From Paenibacillus_AB hodogayensis (GTDB lineage Bacteria > Bacillota > Bacilli > Paenibacillales > NBRC-103111): a DNA stretch of 64,000 nt. This document shows, piece after piece, positions 1 through 8,168 of this stretch. Below the pieces are notes generated by a model, which was not told the DNA's origin, did not search any database, and saw nothing but the letters and a program-made list of their open reading frames with translations. The translations under genes and the position numbers were made by a program. Numbering within the stretch: the stretch's first letter is position 1; every line of letters begins with the position of its first letter. The DNA lies in assembly GCF_039536325.1 (NCBI RefSeq), contig NZ_BAAAYO010000014.1, positions 1 through 64,000 on the forward strand, given 5' to 3'.

Positions 1-54
1 CAAGGAGCAAACATCTTTCTTTTGCTTCATCACCGTTTTTGCGGCGACCTCTTT
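1..54 (-). other. rRNA operon leader (5' part of rrn transcript, continues off the left edge)
   Basis: Read on the minus strand, this stretch follows two promoter-like sequences and ends in TTTGCTCCTTG at the window edge. That closely resembles the leader just before 16S rRNA in Paenibacillus and Bacillus, where a similar TTGATCTTTG stretch precedes AAAACTGAACAACGAG. Bacillus subtilis also has ygxA beside rrnD. The 16S gene itself is outside the window, so this is an inference from leader similarity and neighbourhood. Confidence 0.6.
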
Positions 55-84
55 AATATAACACATTCACTCACTTCTTAGCAA
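55..84 (-). promoter_or_regulatory. rrn P2-like promoter
   Basis: The minus strand has a -35 box TTGCTA (79-84) and a -10 box TATATT (55-60) separated by 18 bp. It lies immediately upstream of the rRNA leader-like sequence. Tandem sigma-A promoters are usual for rRNA operons. Confidence 0.55.
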
Positions 85-161
85 GCTTTTTTTTCGATTA
101 TTTTTTCGAAATGTTTTTCTTGCTTTCTGGAAGTGTCTGCCGTTTGGAGCGGCGAAAATTA

Positions 162-190
162 ATTTAACATATTCGGACAAGCAAAGTCAA
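162..190 (-). promoter_or_regulatory. rrn P1-like promoter
   Basis: The minus strand has a -35 box TTGACT (185-190) and a -10 box TTAAAT (162-167) with a 17-bp spacer. AT-rich sequence separates it from the second promoter about 80 bp downstream, the usual spacing of tandem rRNA promoters. The stretch 191-322 upstream holds nothing else that I recognise. Confidence 0.55.
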
Positions 191-322
191 CCCTTCCGCA
201 AAAAGTTAAACAAGTTTGAAAACACGGAACATTTGGAATTGCTCAACCTCCCGCAAAAACGGCTGTGCATTCGTGCTCCCGAAAGGTTTGACGGCTGCGC
301 AGCAACTCTGCCGCAATCCGCA

Positions 323-367
323 TAAAAGCCCGGCCTCCGGCCGCAAATGCGCCTTCAGCCGGGCTTT
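323..367 (-). terminator. Rho-independent terminator after ygxA-like gene
   Basis: Ten-base arms AAAGCCCGGC (325-334) and GCCGGGCTTT (358-367) form a strong stem, followed on the minus strand by a short T run. It sits just beyond the stop codon of the 390-1310 gene. Confidence 0.8.
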
Positions 368-389
368 CGCCGCAAGGGCAGCTCCGTGT

Positions 390-1310
390 TCATACGGTGT
401 ATTTCATTTGCAGCAGCAGAGTATCCGGACAATCGGCAGCCTCCACCACCTCGCGAATCAGCGACTTGCGCACCAGCTTGTTAAGAAGCAGCGAAAGGTC
501 CAGCCGAAGCTCCCCCATCTGCTCGACTTCCATCAGTTCCTTCAAGCTCCACGGCTGCTCCCGGCTGCGCAGAAGATCGATTAACACGGAACAACAGCTT
601 TCCATCTTGGACATGACGGAAAATTCGCAGGCAAGCAGCACAAGCTGAATCCGTTTCTCCAACGATTCGTGATTGGAGGTCAGTTCCTCGTAAAACTTGT
701 AGACGCCCGGGTTGATTTTCTTGACCTGCGCCCATACTAGCGTCTCCGGATGAATGCCTTCCTCCAGAATGGCGATATGCGCCCAGTGGCAGAGGGCGTC
801 CAAAATATTGCTGTAAGCGTCCAGCAGATGACCTTCGGCCAAATACTGCTTGCTTTGCAAAAAGCTTTTCATAAAACGATCGAATTCCACGATCATTTTT
901 TTGCCGCGCAGCTCCTCGGGGAGCTCCAGCAGCCGGTGCTGCAGACCTTCCAAATACATATTCCGATCCATGACAATCTCCCCTTGCAAAATCCAATGGA
1001 TAACATTCCGGTTTCCGCCGCTCAAAATCCACTGTTCCAATTGGCCGGGCTGCAGGCAACGTTCTTGTATACGGATATCGTCTTTTATATAATGAGTAGT
1101 AGAGTCATTGTGATTCGTTTGCAGAACCACAAGCACGACGACATCCAGACCGTCGACAACCGGGCTGAAAGGCGCGGGATTTTGCATGATGGAGACGCTG
1201 ATCGTCTCTGGATTGTGGCGATATTTATCCAACATATACTTGTGGATGGCTTCCAAAGCGTCCCCCCGGCTTTCGCTTATGTCTGGCCTAGTCAACAAAA
1301 GGCATCCCAT
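390..1310 (-). CDS. ygxA: Nucleotidyltransferase-like protein (YgxA family)
   Basis: This 306-aa protein resembles the Bacillus YgxA family, which carries a nucleotidyltransferase-like N-terminal domain and a helical substrate-binding-like domain. The N-terminal part has the family's phrase FSPVVDGLDVVVLVVL (about residues 48-63). The C-terminal half is helical, with a winged-helix-like end. The molecular function of the family is unknown, and I see no complete GS...D.D catalytic motif. Position supports the name: it lies between rRNA promoters and ygzB, with perR nearby, as in B. subtilis. The ribosome binding site is weak (GGAACGGGG), so the start is uncertain. Confidence 0.75.
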   Translation of the reverse strand: MGCLLLTRPDISESRGDALEAIHKYMLDKYRHNPETISVSIMQNPAPFSPVVDGLDVVVLVVLQTNHNDSTTHYIKDDIRIQERCLQPGQLEQWILSGGNRNVIHWILQGEIVMDRNMYLEGLQHRLLELPEELRGKKMIVEFDRFMKSFLQSKQYLAEGHLLDAYSNILDALCHWAHIAILEEGIHPETLVWAQVKKINPGVYKFYEELTSNHESLEKRIQLVLLACEFSVMSKMESCCSVLIDLLRSREQPWSLKELMEVEQMGELRLDLSLLLNKLVRKSLIREVVEAADCPDTLLLQMKYTV

Positions 1311-1466
1311 CCCCGTTCCACGTGAACGGTCGCTGCAACGATTCCGGCAACACTCGCTTGCGGACGGTATGTTTAGTTACTAATTCTACGCCGTCGTCCA
1401 GTTTCCTGCCTTTGCAAGCTATAATTGATGGACAAACGTGACGGCTAACAGAAAAGAGGAACGGAA

Positions 1467-1835
1467 ATGATTTTTAAATCAAGCAAGGTGAACGAATTCC
1501 GCCTATGGGGACTGCTGCTCACGATGGGCGGCATGGCCGTAATGATCGTGGGGCTCGCAGGCGTCGTGTTCGATTGGGGCCCGGTCGGCAAAGTGATTGC
1601 CGGCATCTTTATGGTCATCGGCATGATCTCGATGCTGGTCAGCATGGGGATCTACTTCTGGGCCGGCATGATGTCGACAAGCGCAGTACCGCTCCAATGC
1701 CCGGAGTGCGGCAAAATGACGAAGGTGATCGGCAAAACCGACCGCTGCATGTTCTGCAAAACGATTCTCTCGTTCGACCCGCGCTACGCTTCGCCAAGCT
1801 CCTCCGATACGGGAGTAGCGGACAAGCAGCCGTAA
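1467..1835 (+). CDS. ygzB: UPF0295 family membrane protein YgzB
   Basis: A 122-aa protein with two transmembrane helices (about residues 12-34 and 38-62). They are followed by a soluble tail with two CxxC pairs, CPEC and CMFC, which probably bind zinc as a small ribbon. The pattern YFW.GM.ST.AV...CP.C.K.TKV.G..D.CM.C matches Bacillus YgzB (UPF0295), whose role is unknown. AAGAGGA lies six bases before the ATG, and a TATAAT box is at 1420-1425 with a poor -35. It is divergent from ygxA. Confidence 0.85.
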   Translation: MIFKSSKVNEFRLWGLLLTMGGMAVMIVGLAGVVFDWGPVGKVIAGIFMVIGMISMLVSMGIYFWAGMMSTSAVPLQCPECGKMTKVIGKTDRCMFCKTILSFDPRYASPSSSDTGVADKQP

Positions 1836-1853
1836 TGCTTCCATTCATCAAAA

Positions 1854-1901
1854 AACAAAACCTCCAACACCCGCGCAGCATGCGGGTTTGGAGGTTTTGT
1901 T
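1854..1901. terminator. Bidirectional terminator
   Basis: Fourteen-base arms (1854-1867 and 1888-1901), with an inner CCCGC/GCGGG extension, form a long hairpin between two converging genes. A- and T-rich ends lie on both sides, so it can end ygzB (+) and the GH18 gene (-). Confidence 0.85.
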
Positions 1902-1917
1902 GCGATATGGAGCCCAA

Positions 1918-3660
1918 TTACGGCCGTTTTTCCATCGTCTGCTTGATGACGTCCCATATTTCCGGTTCTTCGTAGCCCCGACGCCACGAACCGACGCCGG
2001 CCAGATCGTATTTTTTCACCAGCTCGATGCGCGCTTTTACGGAGGTTTCGTCTTCCATCCAGATTTTCATGAGCTTGCCGTCTTCCGTATATTCCACGTA
2101 GTTTTGCCCCGCTTGTGCGGAATACGTCGGCTTGAGTCCCTTGTCCTTGATCAGCTTCGTGATCGTTTCCATGAATACGGCGCGCGAGGTGACCTCTTTT
2201 TTGCCGTTCTTGGTCTGCTCCGTCCAGATCCGGATGTAGTAAGGAATGCCCAGCACGAGCTTGGAGGCGGGCACCTTCTCTTCGACGAGAAACTGCTGAA
2301 TGCCTTTCTCTACCCAAGGCAAGGACGACACGGACCCGGCGACGGGACTGCTTGCCCAATACTCGTCATACGCCATGAACATCATATAATCCACGACTTC
2401 GGCCAGAGCCGGACGGTCGTAAAACATGGACCAGTTCTCGCTGGTCGACTTGAGGGTAACGTCGATGGACACGACAAGACCTTGCTCGTGCATCAAAGGC
2501 ACCATTTCCCTGACGAACTGGGTCAGGTTGGCTTTGTCCTTCAAATACACATTCTCAAAATCGATATTGATGCCCTGCAGCTTATACATCTGCGCAAAGG
2601 CAAGCAGCTGCTTGATCATTTTCATCCGTTTGTCGTAGGTCGCCAGCGCTTCGGTCGTTATTTTCGGGTCGAAGCCGTTGCTGAACAGCGCCCACACCTG
2701 ATAATTTTGCGAATGGGCCCAGTTGACATAGGCGGCGTCGGCCAAGTTTTTCAGATTACCCTCGCTGTCTTGCAGATGAAACCAGGTCGGGCTAATGACG
2801 TTGAGTCCGGGCATCGCTCCGATCTTCGACGTATCGGGATTTTTGGTCGTGACTTGTTCCCAAGTCATGTTGATTTTGCCTCCAAGCGGCTTCCATGGGA
2901 TGAACGCCTTCGTCTCCGGCTGCTCGGGGATCGATTCCACCCGGTCCAGCACGACGTCTTTTTTGCGCGCATAACCCGCGACTCCGTTTTCCCGTTGAAC
3001 AAAATACCATCCGTCCTGCTCCGACCAGATCATCACCTTCTCGTCCGACGGGATATCGGCGACGATCGGCGCCTTGATGTCTGCCGCGCTTCGGAGAGCC
3101 GCGAAGCCGTCTTTGGACGAGGCGGTTGTTTTCCCCCACTGTACGTCGTCGCCCTGCAAATAAACGATCACGTTGCCGGTTTCGTCCGACTCTGTAATAT
3201 TCAGGCCGTAATATTGCCGGACCGGATCGATCGGCAAGTAGACCGTTTCCTTATCCTTCACGATGGGGAATTTCAATTCCAGCGGCTTTTCGTTGACGGT
3301 TGCGGTCAACAGGTTCGTCTTCATCCGCACAACCTTGTCCTTCGTCGTAATAATGACCGAATCGCTCGCATTCTCGTATACGATCGTGGGATCGATTTTG
3401 CCCTGGATAAAATCGAGCGGCAGCTTCAGACTTTCCTTGCTGCCCAAAGCCGATTGCCCAAGCAGTTCTCCCCGGTAAAAAACCGGTTTCTGCAAGCCGC
3501 CGTAATCCGGATCGATATGCTCCTTGTTCGGATAATACGTGATGAACCAATAGTAGGAGGCCAATGCGACGACAGCCGCCGCAACGAGCAAGCCGAATAA
3601 ACGCCGCGCTATGCGGGACCGTCTTCTGGGAGGACCCGACGGCGGGTTGACCGATTCCAT
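1918..3660 (-). CDS. Membrane-anchored glycoside hydrolase family 18 protein with SH3 domain
   Basis: A 580-aa protein. A basic N terminus and one transmembrane helix (about residues 21-40) anchor it outside the cell. Next come a copper-amine-oxidase-N-like stalk domain (about 100-160), a bacterial SH3 domain (about 185-240; GWYFV, GYARK) and a GH18 barrel (about 255-570). The barrel has the motif GINIDFEN with catalytic Glu near residue 369. This architecture is typical of peptidoglycan- or chitin-like GlcNAc polymer hydrolases of the spore or cell envelope (YaaH/YvbX/SleL-like). The start was chosen at 3660, eight bases after AGAAGGAG; a longer reading frame to 3699 lacks such a site. Substrate is not determined by sequence. 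Confidence 0.85.
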   Translation of the reverse strand: MESVNPPSGPPRRRSRIARRLFGLLVAAAVVALASYYWFITYYPNKEHIDPDYGGLQKPVFYRGELLGQSALGSKESLKLPLDFIQGKIDPTIVYENASDSVIITTKDKVVRMKTNLLTATVNEKPLELKFPIVKDKETVYLPIDPVRQYYGLNITESDETGNVIVYLQGDDVQWGKTTASSKDGFAALRSAADIKAPIVADIPSDEKVMIWSEQDGWYFVQRENGVAGYARKKDVVLDRVESIPEQPETKAFIPWKPLGGKINMTWEQVTTKNPDTSKIGAMPGLNVISPTWFHLQDSEGNLKNLADAAYVNWAHSQNYQVWALFSNGFDPKITTEALATYDKRMKMIKQLLAFAQMYKLQGINIDFENVYLKDKANLTQFVREMVPLMHEQGLVVSIDVTLKSTSENWSMFYDRPALAEVVDYMMFMAYDEYWASSPVAGSVSSLPWVEKGIQQFLVEEKVPASKLVLGIPYYIRIWTEQTKNGKKEVTSRAVFMETITKLIKDKGLKPTYSAQAGQNYVEYTEDGKLMKIWMEDETSVKARIELVKKYDLAGVGSWRRGYEEPEIWDVIKQTMEKRP

Positions 3661-3756
3661 GTATTCACTCCTTCTGCGTTCTCGCTGACGATCAGGCAAG
3701 GCTCGGCCGCACGGCGGATGCCGCGGAATGCCTTTTCACGCGACGGTACCGACGAC

Positions 3757-3784
3757 AAAAAAGACGTGTCGGCCGGACACGTCC
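3757..3784 (-). terminator. Terminator of perR
   Basis: The perfect arms GACGTGTC (3763-3770) and GACACGTC (3776-3783) are followed on the minus strand by a run of T. It lies about 45 bp beyond the perR stop. Confidence 0.85.
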
Positions 3785-3827
3785 ATTATACTACATATTC
3801 CGACGAAGCAGACCCCCGCGCGGTTCA

Positions 3828-4280
3828 TTAATGTTTGATGGGAACAGGCATGCAGTCTGGGCAAAGCCCGTAAACTTCAAGCCGATGTCCCTTTACCTGA
3901 AAGCCGGTTTGCCGGGCCGCGCTCCATTCCACTTCGTGTAAAGGCGGATGCTCGAAGTCGACGATTTTGCCGCAGCTGTCGCAAATGGCGTGGTAATGGT
4001 CGGACATATCGGAATCGAAACGGCTCGAGTCGTCACCGTAGGTCAGTTCCCTGACAAGACCCGCTTCAATAAACACTTTCAGGTTATTATAGACGGTAGC
4101 GACGCTCATGCTGGGAAAACGGTCTTCGAGGGCACGGTATATGTCGTCGGCGGTCGGATGCATCATCGTATCCAGCAAATAAGCTAAAATCGCATGCCGT
4201 TGAGGCGTCATTCGAACGCCGGTCGTTTTCAATTTTTCCAGCGCTTGCTCGAATCGGGACGTCATCTTCCTCACCACCAT
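3828..4280 (-). CDS. perR: Peroxide-responsive repressor PerR (Fur family)
   Basis: A 150-aa Fur-family regulator. All five PerR regulatory metal ligands can be placed: His41, Asp89, His95, His97 and Asp108 (B. subtilis His37, Asp85, His91, His93, Asp104). The Asp108 position is characteristic of PerR rather than Fur or Zur. The structural zinc site is Cys100/Cys103 and Cys140/Cys143. It represses catalase, AhpC and similar genes until peroxide oxidises the Fe-bound histidines. The start is ambiguous: ATG at 4280 has no clear ribosome binding site, and the ATG at 4265 gives an N terminus that aligns better with B. subtilis. It is monocistronic with its own terminator. Confidence 0.93.
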   Translation of the reverse strand: MVVRKMTSRFEQALEKLKTTGVRMTPQRHAILAYLLDTMMHPTADDIYRALEDRFPSMSVATVYNNLKVFIEAGLVRELTYGDDSSRFDSDMSDHYHAICDSCGKIVDFEHPPLHEVEWSAARQTGFQVKGHRLEVYGLCPDCMPVPIKH

Positions 4281-4292
4281 GTCAGAGATGTT

Positions 4293-4307
4293 AGATTATC
4301 TTTATAT
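4293..4307. promoter_or_regulatory. Possible PerR box (autoregulation)
   Basis: On the minus strand the 15-mer ATATAAAGATAATCT matches the PerR consensus TTATAATNATTATAA at about 10 of 14 positions. It lies just upstream of perR. Autoregulation is known for Bacillus PerR; the match here is only moderate. Confidence 0.35.
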
Positions 4308-4397
4308 TTTACGTTCGTGCAATCCGGTTTGTCAATCGATCCCGGGTTTGTGTCCTCCTCCGGACCGTTTGCACGCCGTCCTTACCGTTGAGAAAAC

Positions 4398-4430
4398 AAA
4401 AAAAAACTCCCGTCAAGCCGCTTCAGGAGG
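4398..4430 (-). terminator. Terminator of the small membrane-protein operon
   Basis: The minus strand has an imperfect GC-rich stem starting at the stop codon of the 4423-4749 gene (CTCC...GGGAG), followed by a run of nine T. Confidence 0.75.
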
Positions 4431-4749
4431 AGCCATGGAGGTTTTTCAGATTGTGCGCCACGTCGTCGAACCATCTGGAAGGCGGCCAGCCGTAACGGGA
4501 ATAGGCGACAATCGCCGCAGCTACGAGCACCGACAGCAGCACGCCGCCCACATTGAGCCGTATCGGCCTGTTCTCGTTGCGGTAAGCGATATGAATCCAC
4601 AAGTATTCGATGCCAAGCACGATGAATATGAGGGGCCATGCCTGCTCGGCATAACCCAAATAATTCGTATTCATCGACCAGTCGACGAGCAAAGCGCCTC
4701 CGCTTGCCAGCAAAATAAGTCCCGATGTCGCTTTGCCGATCTGGATCAT
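4423..4749 (-). CDS. Small membrane protein with LiaI/LiaF-type transmembrane domain
   Basis: A 108-aa protein with three or four hydrophobic segments: about residues 7-24, 36-55 and 66-84. The pattern of a short helix, WSMNT..., then WPLIFIVLGIEYL matches the LiaI-LiaF-like transmembrane region (DUF5668 type) of small Firmicute membrane proteins. Several of these relate to envelope stress, but no function can be assigned here. It begins after GGGGGG, 20 bp downstream of the 4770-5426 gene, so the two are probably co-transcribed with the MgtC-like gene. Confidence 0.6.
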   Translation of the reverse strand: MIQIGKATSGLILLASGGALLVDWSMNTNYLGYAEQAWPLIFIVLGIEYLWIHIAYRNENRPIRLNVGGVLLSVLVAAAIVAYSRYGWPPSRWFDDVAHNLKNLHGSS

Positions 4750-4769
4750 GTCGAGCCCCCCTCATTCGT

Positions 4770-5426
4770 TCATTTCGGCTTGGAAGAATTTTTTAGAAAC
4801 ACGACGACGCCTATGGCGATAAGCGCGAATCCTCCGATAACCGTACCCATCTGATCCATTAGATCGCCGACCCAATCCGGCTTGGCGCTCAAGGCGAAGA
4901 ACAATGCCCCGGCACCTACAAGCAGCCAACCGAGATAAGGGGCGGCGCCAGGTTTGGCCGTCGCTCCGAAGATGTCCCGATTTCCCTCATAGGGTGCGGC
5001 TTCCGGACCGTACGCGTACGCATTCACTTTGTCGGTGGAGAGCAGCGCATCGAACAAGCTGTAAAAGTAAATGATCGGCAAAAACAAAGCAAGCAGCGTG
5101 ATGAGCGGAATGCTGGACATGTTGATTGAAAAATGGACAATGGCAAAAATGTCCATAATGATCAACAGCATGATCATCAACCCTTTTTGCATCAGGCCGA
5201 GATAAAAATGGCCCGTTCCGGGAATAAACAGCGATAGCAGCGCTACGAGCCACTTCCGCTTTCGCGGCAGCGGAACGGCCGGGCTACGGTACATATCCCA
5301 CGGAGCGGCTCCTGGATCGTTCCCCGGAAAGTCTCTCCTATAGCTTTGCTTTTCTCCGGCCTCGTCCGACGCCTGCCCGCTTGCCGCCGTCCGCCCGGAA
5401 TTGTCGCGCCGAGAATCCTCCTCCAC
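4770..5426 (-). CDS. Multi-pass membrane protein, TM2-like region
   Basis: A 218-aa protein with a charged, Pro- and Gly-rich N-terminal tail (about residues 1-50). The segment FIPGTGHFYLGLMQKGL at about 67-83 is the characteristic start of TM2-type or related helical pairs. Several more helices follow (about 82-105, 108-128 and 165-205). The start is GTG, ten bases after AAGGAG. It begins 15 bp after the MgtC-like gene, suggesting an operon. The function is unknown; similar proteins are annotated as hypothetical membrane proteins in Paenibacillus. Confidence 0.6.
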   Translation of the reverse strand: MEEDSRRDNSGRTAASGQASDEAGEKQSYRRDFPGNDPGAAPWDMYRSPAVPLPRKRKWLVALLSLFIPGTGHFYLGLMQKGLMIMLLIIMDIFAIVHFSINMSSIPLITLLALFLPIIYFYSLFDALLSTDKVNAYAYGPEAAPYEGNRDIFGATAKPGAAPYLGWLLVGAGALFFALSAKPDWVGDLMDQMGTVIGGFALIAIGVVVFLKNSSKPK

Positions 5427-5441
5427 TGAAGCGTCTCTCCT

Positions 5442-6146
5442 TTACTCGATCGATATATTGGTTACGTCCGGCAAATGGTGAAGTTCCTCTGCTAACGCCA
5501 CAAGCAAGTCCGGCTTGGCCAGACGTACCGATAGCTCGATGCGCAGACGCTCCCTCCCCTCTTCCGAGGTGCGAAGCTGCTCTACGGTAAGCTTGCGGAT
5601 TTCCGCTCCCTTGGCGTTCATAATGCCCGTTATAGCCGTCAGAATGCCCGGGCTGTCAGGCATTTCGATGCGGACGGAGCGCAACCGCTTACCTCGCAGC
5701 CAGCGCTTCTCCACTTTGTTTAGAATCCACAGACTAAGCAGCACGAACAGCGTCGTGATCGTGGCGGAATAGTAGAACCCTGCGCCTGTCGCCAAGCCGA
5801 TCGCCGCTACAACCCACAGCGAGGCGGCCGTCGTCAGGCCGGATATGGAATTTCCGTTGAATATGATCGTGCCCGCTCCCAGAAAGCCGATGCCGGTAAT
5901 CACTTGAGCCGCCAGTCGGGCCGGATCTAGCCTGACGCTCGTCTCGCTGGCGAATTGGCCGAAGCCGTACATGGACAGCAGCATAATGAGACAAGAGCCG
6001 AGACATACGAGAATATGCGTGCGAAATCCGGCAGGATGGTTGTTCTGCTCCCGCTCGAATCCGACCAGGCCGCCAAACGCGAGCGCCAACACCAGCCGCA
6101 AGGTCATATGAAGGGAACTCAGCTCCCAGGGACTTTCCATCTCCAA
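5442..6146 (-). CDS. MgtC/SapB family membrane protein
   Basis: About 234 aa. The N-terminal half has four or five transmembrane helices and the MgtC/SapB signature: GGLVGFEREQ, then AGFRTHILVCLGS, then GIGFLGAGTII. The C-terminal soluble part (about residues 155-234) looks like the ACT-like domain found in longer MgtC relatives. MgtC proteins modulate Mg2+ and phosphate homeostasis and the F-type ATPase in some bacteria; the role here is inferred only from family. A TTG at 6146 lies six bases after AGGAGG, so it is preferred over the ATG at 6140, which is 12 bases away. Confidence 0.85.
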   Translation of the reverse strand: MEMESPWELSSLHMTLRLVLALAFGGLVGFEREQNNHPAGFRTHILVCLGSCLIMLLSMYGFGQFASETSVRLDPARLAAQVITGIGFLGAGTIIFNGNSISGLTTAASLWVVAAIGLATGAGFYYSATITTLFVLLSLWILNKVEKRWLRGKRLRSVRIEMPDSPGILTAITGIMNAKGAEIRKLTVEQLRTSEEGRERLRIELSVRLAKPDLLVALAEELHHLPDVTNISIE

Positions 6147-6257
6147 GCGGCACCTCCTGCCCGACTGTCCGTAGCAAATCGTTGGCAACTCCTATTGTAT
6201 CACGGAATGCCCTGAAACATGAGCGAAAAAAAGACCTTTGCCTGCGCGCAGACGAAA

Positions 6258-6277
6258 GGACGCCGCGGCGGGCGTCC
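6258..6277 (-). terminator. Weak hairpin downstream of the alpha/beta hydrolase
   Basis: GGACGCC (6258-6264) and GGCGTCC (6271-6277) form a seven-bp stem. On the minus strand only TTT follows, so termination is plausible but not strong. Confidence 0.4.
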
Positions 6278-6301
6278 TCGTCGGATCGGGAATGAAAATG
6301 A

Positions 6302-8014
6302 TCAGTGCTTGATCCATTTGGCCATATCGGTTATAAGGTAATCGGGAACATTGGCCGGAGTCGCGTACTCGGCACCGGTGGAAGGTCCGTCGAATTCGAC
6401 CAGCGTATGATTCAGCTTCGGATACAGCTTGTACTCCACATCGGTACGGGAGGAGAGCGACTTCTTCCAGCCGTCCAAGTTGTCCGGGAACACTTGGGCA
6501 TCGTTGCCGCCTTGAACGACAAGCAGCGGCACCTTCTGGTTTTTCGAGGCTTCCCCGGCATACAGGTTGCGAATGTCCAGCCACCACGCCGGATCTCCCA
6601 ACAGGAAGCCCGGAGGCGGGTTACCGACCGTATATTTCGGATCCTTAAGCAATTTTACCTGCTGCTCATACAGCGCCAACTGCTGCTCAAACATGTCCAC
6701 GGGCTGACCGGACTGCTTAACCAGCTCGAATTGAAACTTTAACTGCTCGAGAATCAAATCCTCCAGCGGTCTCGAAGGGCCGGCCAACACGATTGCTCCT
6801 TTGAGCCCGTCATTTTTGGCGGCTTCGATAATGCGCGGCATGAGCATGCCACCCTGGCTGTGGCCAGCTACGTAGATACGGCTCGGATCAATGCCTTCCG
6901 TGCGTTTCATCAGCCCGATCGCGCGCACGGCGTCATCCACCGTTTCTTCGTTGGCGGTAAGCGACTTGCCGCTCAATTGCACCTTAAGCGAATGCTCGCG
7001 GGTTACTTTCTCGTAGCGCAGCGTCGCGATGCCCTGAGCGGCCAGACCGACCGCAATGTCCCGGAACGTCTTGACTCCTCCGATCGTCTCGTCGCGATCG
7101 TTCGGACCCGAGCCGTGAACGAGTACGACGACGGGGAACGGTCCTTTGCCTGCAGGCGTCGTCAACGTGCCGGGAAGCGCCAATGCGCCATCGCCGATTG
7201 TCACGTCCTTCTCCGTGTACAGCTCCGGCTTGTCGTAAGCAGGCTTGATGAAGTCATCCCCCGATGGACTCGAGGACAGGAACAGATCGTCTATTTGCCC
7301 GTACGTATCGAACCGGACCGTCATTTCCATCGCCGACGCTTCGGTCTGATACAGAAGAGCGACGTTGCGGTGTACCGGGCTTGTGCTTTGCCCTGCGCTA
7401 AACAACGGGCCGAGCTCTCCGTACATGCTTCCGACGTTCGCCCAATATTGCTGCAGCAGCTCGTCCGGCATCAGCTTGCTAAAGGAGCTGTTCATGTAGC
7501 TTCTCGCTTGGGCCAGATTTCCTTTGTTCCAGGCGTTAATGAAGCCGCTGGCCAGAAGGGGGTAATCGTCCTTGCCCGCTACGACCGCGTCCTTAGCGGC
7601 ATCCCAACCGGCGCGAACGCCAAACGCTTCGTTCAGAGCGGACAGCGGGACGATCGTCTTCTCGTTCACGAGCCGGACCGGCTCTTCAAGCGGGATCGAT
7701 TTCTCGTTGACCTTTAAGACGGAATCGCCAATCTTCGCTATCACTTTCACATTCCCGCGAAACACGATAGCTGAGCTTTCTGCGGCGTTCCATACGACCG
7801 CACCGCCGATCGCTTCGCTGTATTCGCGCAGCGGAACCGTGGCCGCGCTGGGCGCAACCGCTCTATTGTCGCCCGCCGGCTTGGCGATTCCCGTCACAGG
7901 TTGAGCTCCGGCAGATGGCGTCTCCTGCGCAAATGCGCTGGCAGCCGGAACGATCAAGGCCAGCGCCAGCGAAGCGGCAGCCAGCTGTCTTGTCGTTTTC
8001 AACATTTTTTTCAT
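6302..8014 (-). CDS. Secreted alpha/beta hydrolase with stalk domain
   Basis: A 570-aa exported protein. A signal peptide with a probable ASAFA cleavage site ends near residue 29. A copper-amine-oxidase-N-like domain covers about 58-145, a DUF3887-like region about 150-250, and an alpha/beta hydrolase about 265-570. The catalytic triad is readable: Ser386 in GHSQGG, Asp505 in GGNDAQV and His536 in LNHTL, with the oxyanion region LVHGSGPNDRD at about 298-308. The family includes extracellular esterases and acyl-peptide-type hydrolases; substrate is unknown. It is probably a single-gene transcript, with AGAGGAGG upstream at slightly long spacing. Confidence 0.85.
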   Translation of the reverse strand: MKKMLKTTRQLAAASLALALIVPAASAFAQETPSAGAQPVTGIAKPAGDNRAVAPSAATVPLREYSEAIGGAVVWNAAESSAIVFRGNVKVIAKIGDSVLKVNEKSIPLEEPVRLVNEKTIVPLSALNEAFGVRAGWDAAKDAVVAGKDDYPLLASGFINAWNKGNLAQARSYMNSSFSKLMPDELLQQYWANVGSMYGELGPLFSAGQSTSPVHRNVALLYQTEASAMEMTVRFDTYGQIDDLFLSSSPSGDDFIKPAYDKPELYTEKDVTIGDGALALPGTLTTPAGKGPFPVVVLVHGSGPNDRDETIGGVKTFRDIAVGLAAQGIATLRYEKVTREHSLKVQLSGKSLTANEETVDDAVRAIGLMKRTEGIDPSRIYVAGHSQGGMLMPRIIEAAKNDGLKGAIVLAGPSRPLEDLILEQLKFQFELVKQSGQPVDMFEQQLALYEQQVKLLKDPKYTVGNPPPGFLLGDPAWWLDIRNLYAGEASKNQKVPLLVVQGGNDAQVFPDNLDGWKKSLSSRTDVEYKLYPKLNHTLVEFDGPSTGAEYATPANVPDYLITDMAKWIKH

Positions 8015-8108
8015 ATTCGTACACGCCTCCTCTTCCCACTATGTTTCATTATACGGATGAAAGGGGCTCCAGTTCAACCGAAGGAGGATATCTTTTGGTA
8101 TAAACAGC

Positions 8109-8134
8109 AAAAAACGGGAGATTGGTTTCTCCCG
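8109..8134 (-). terminator. Terminator of gatCAB operon
   Basis: CGGGAGA (8115-8121) and TCTCCCG (8128-8134) form a stem followed on the minus strand by six T. It lies about 35 bp after the gatB stop. Confidence 0.85.
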
Positions 8135-8168
8135 CTCTTTCGCAATGCCAACAAAGGCACAGCCTTAT

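Noticed and set aside
1888..3600. 570-codon open frame on the + strand
   Set aside because: Antisense shadow of the GH18 gene; composition dominated by Arg, His, Asp and Phe as in reverse-frame reads of GC-rich genes, with no domain match.
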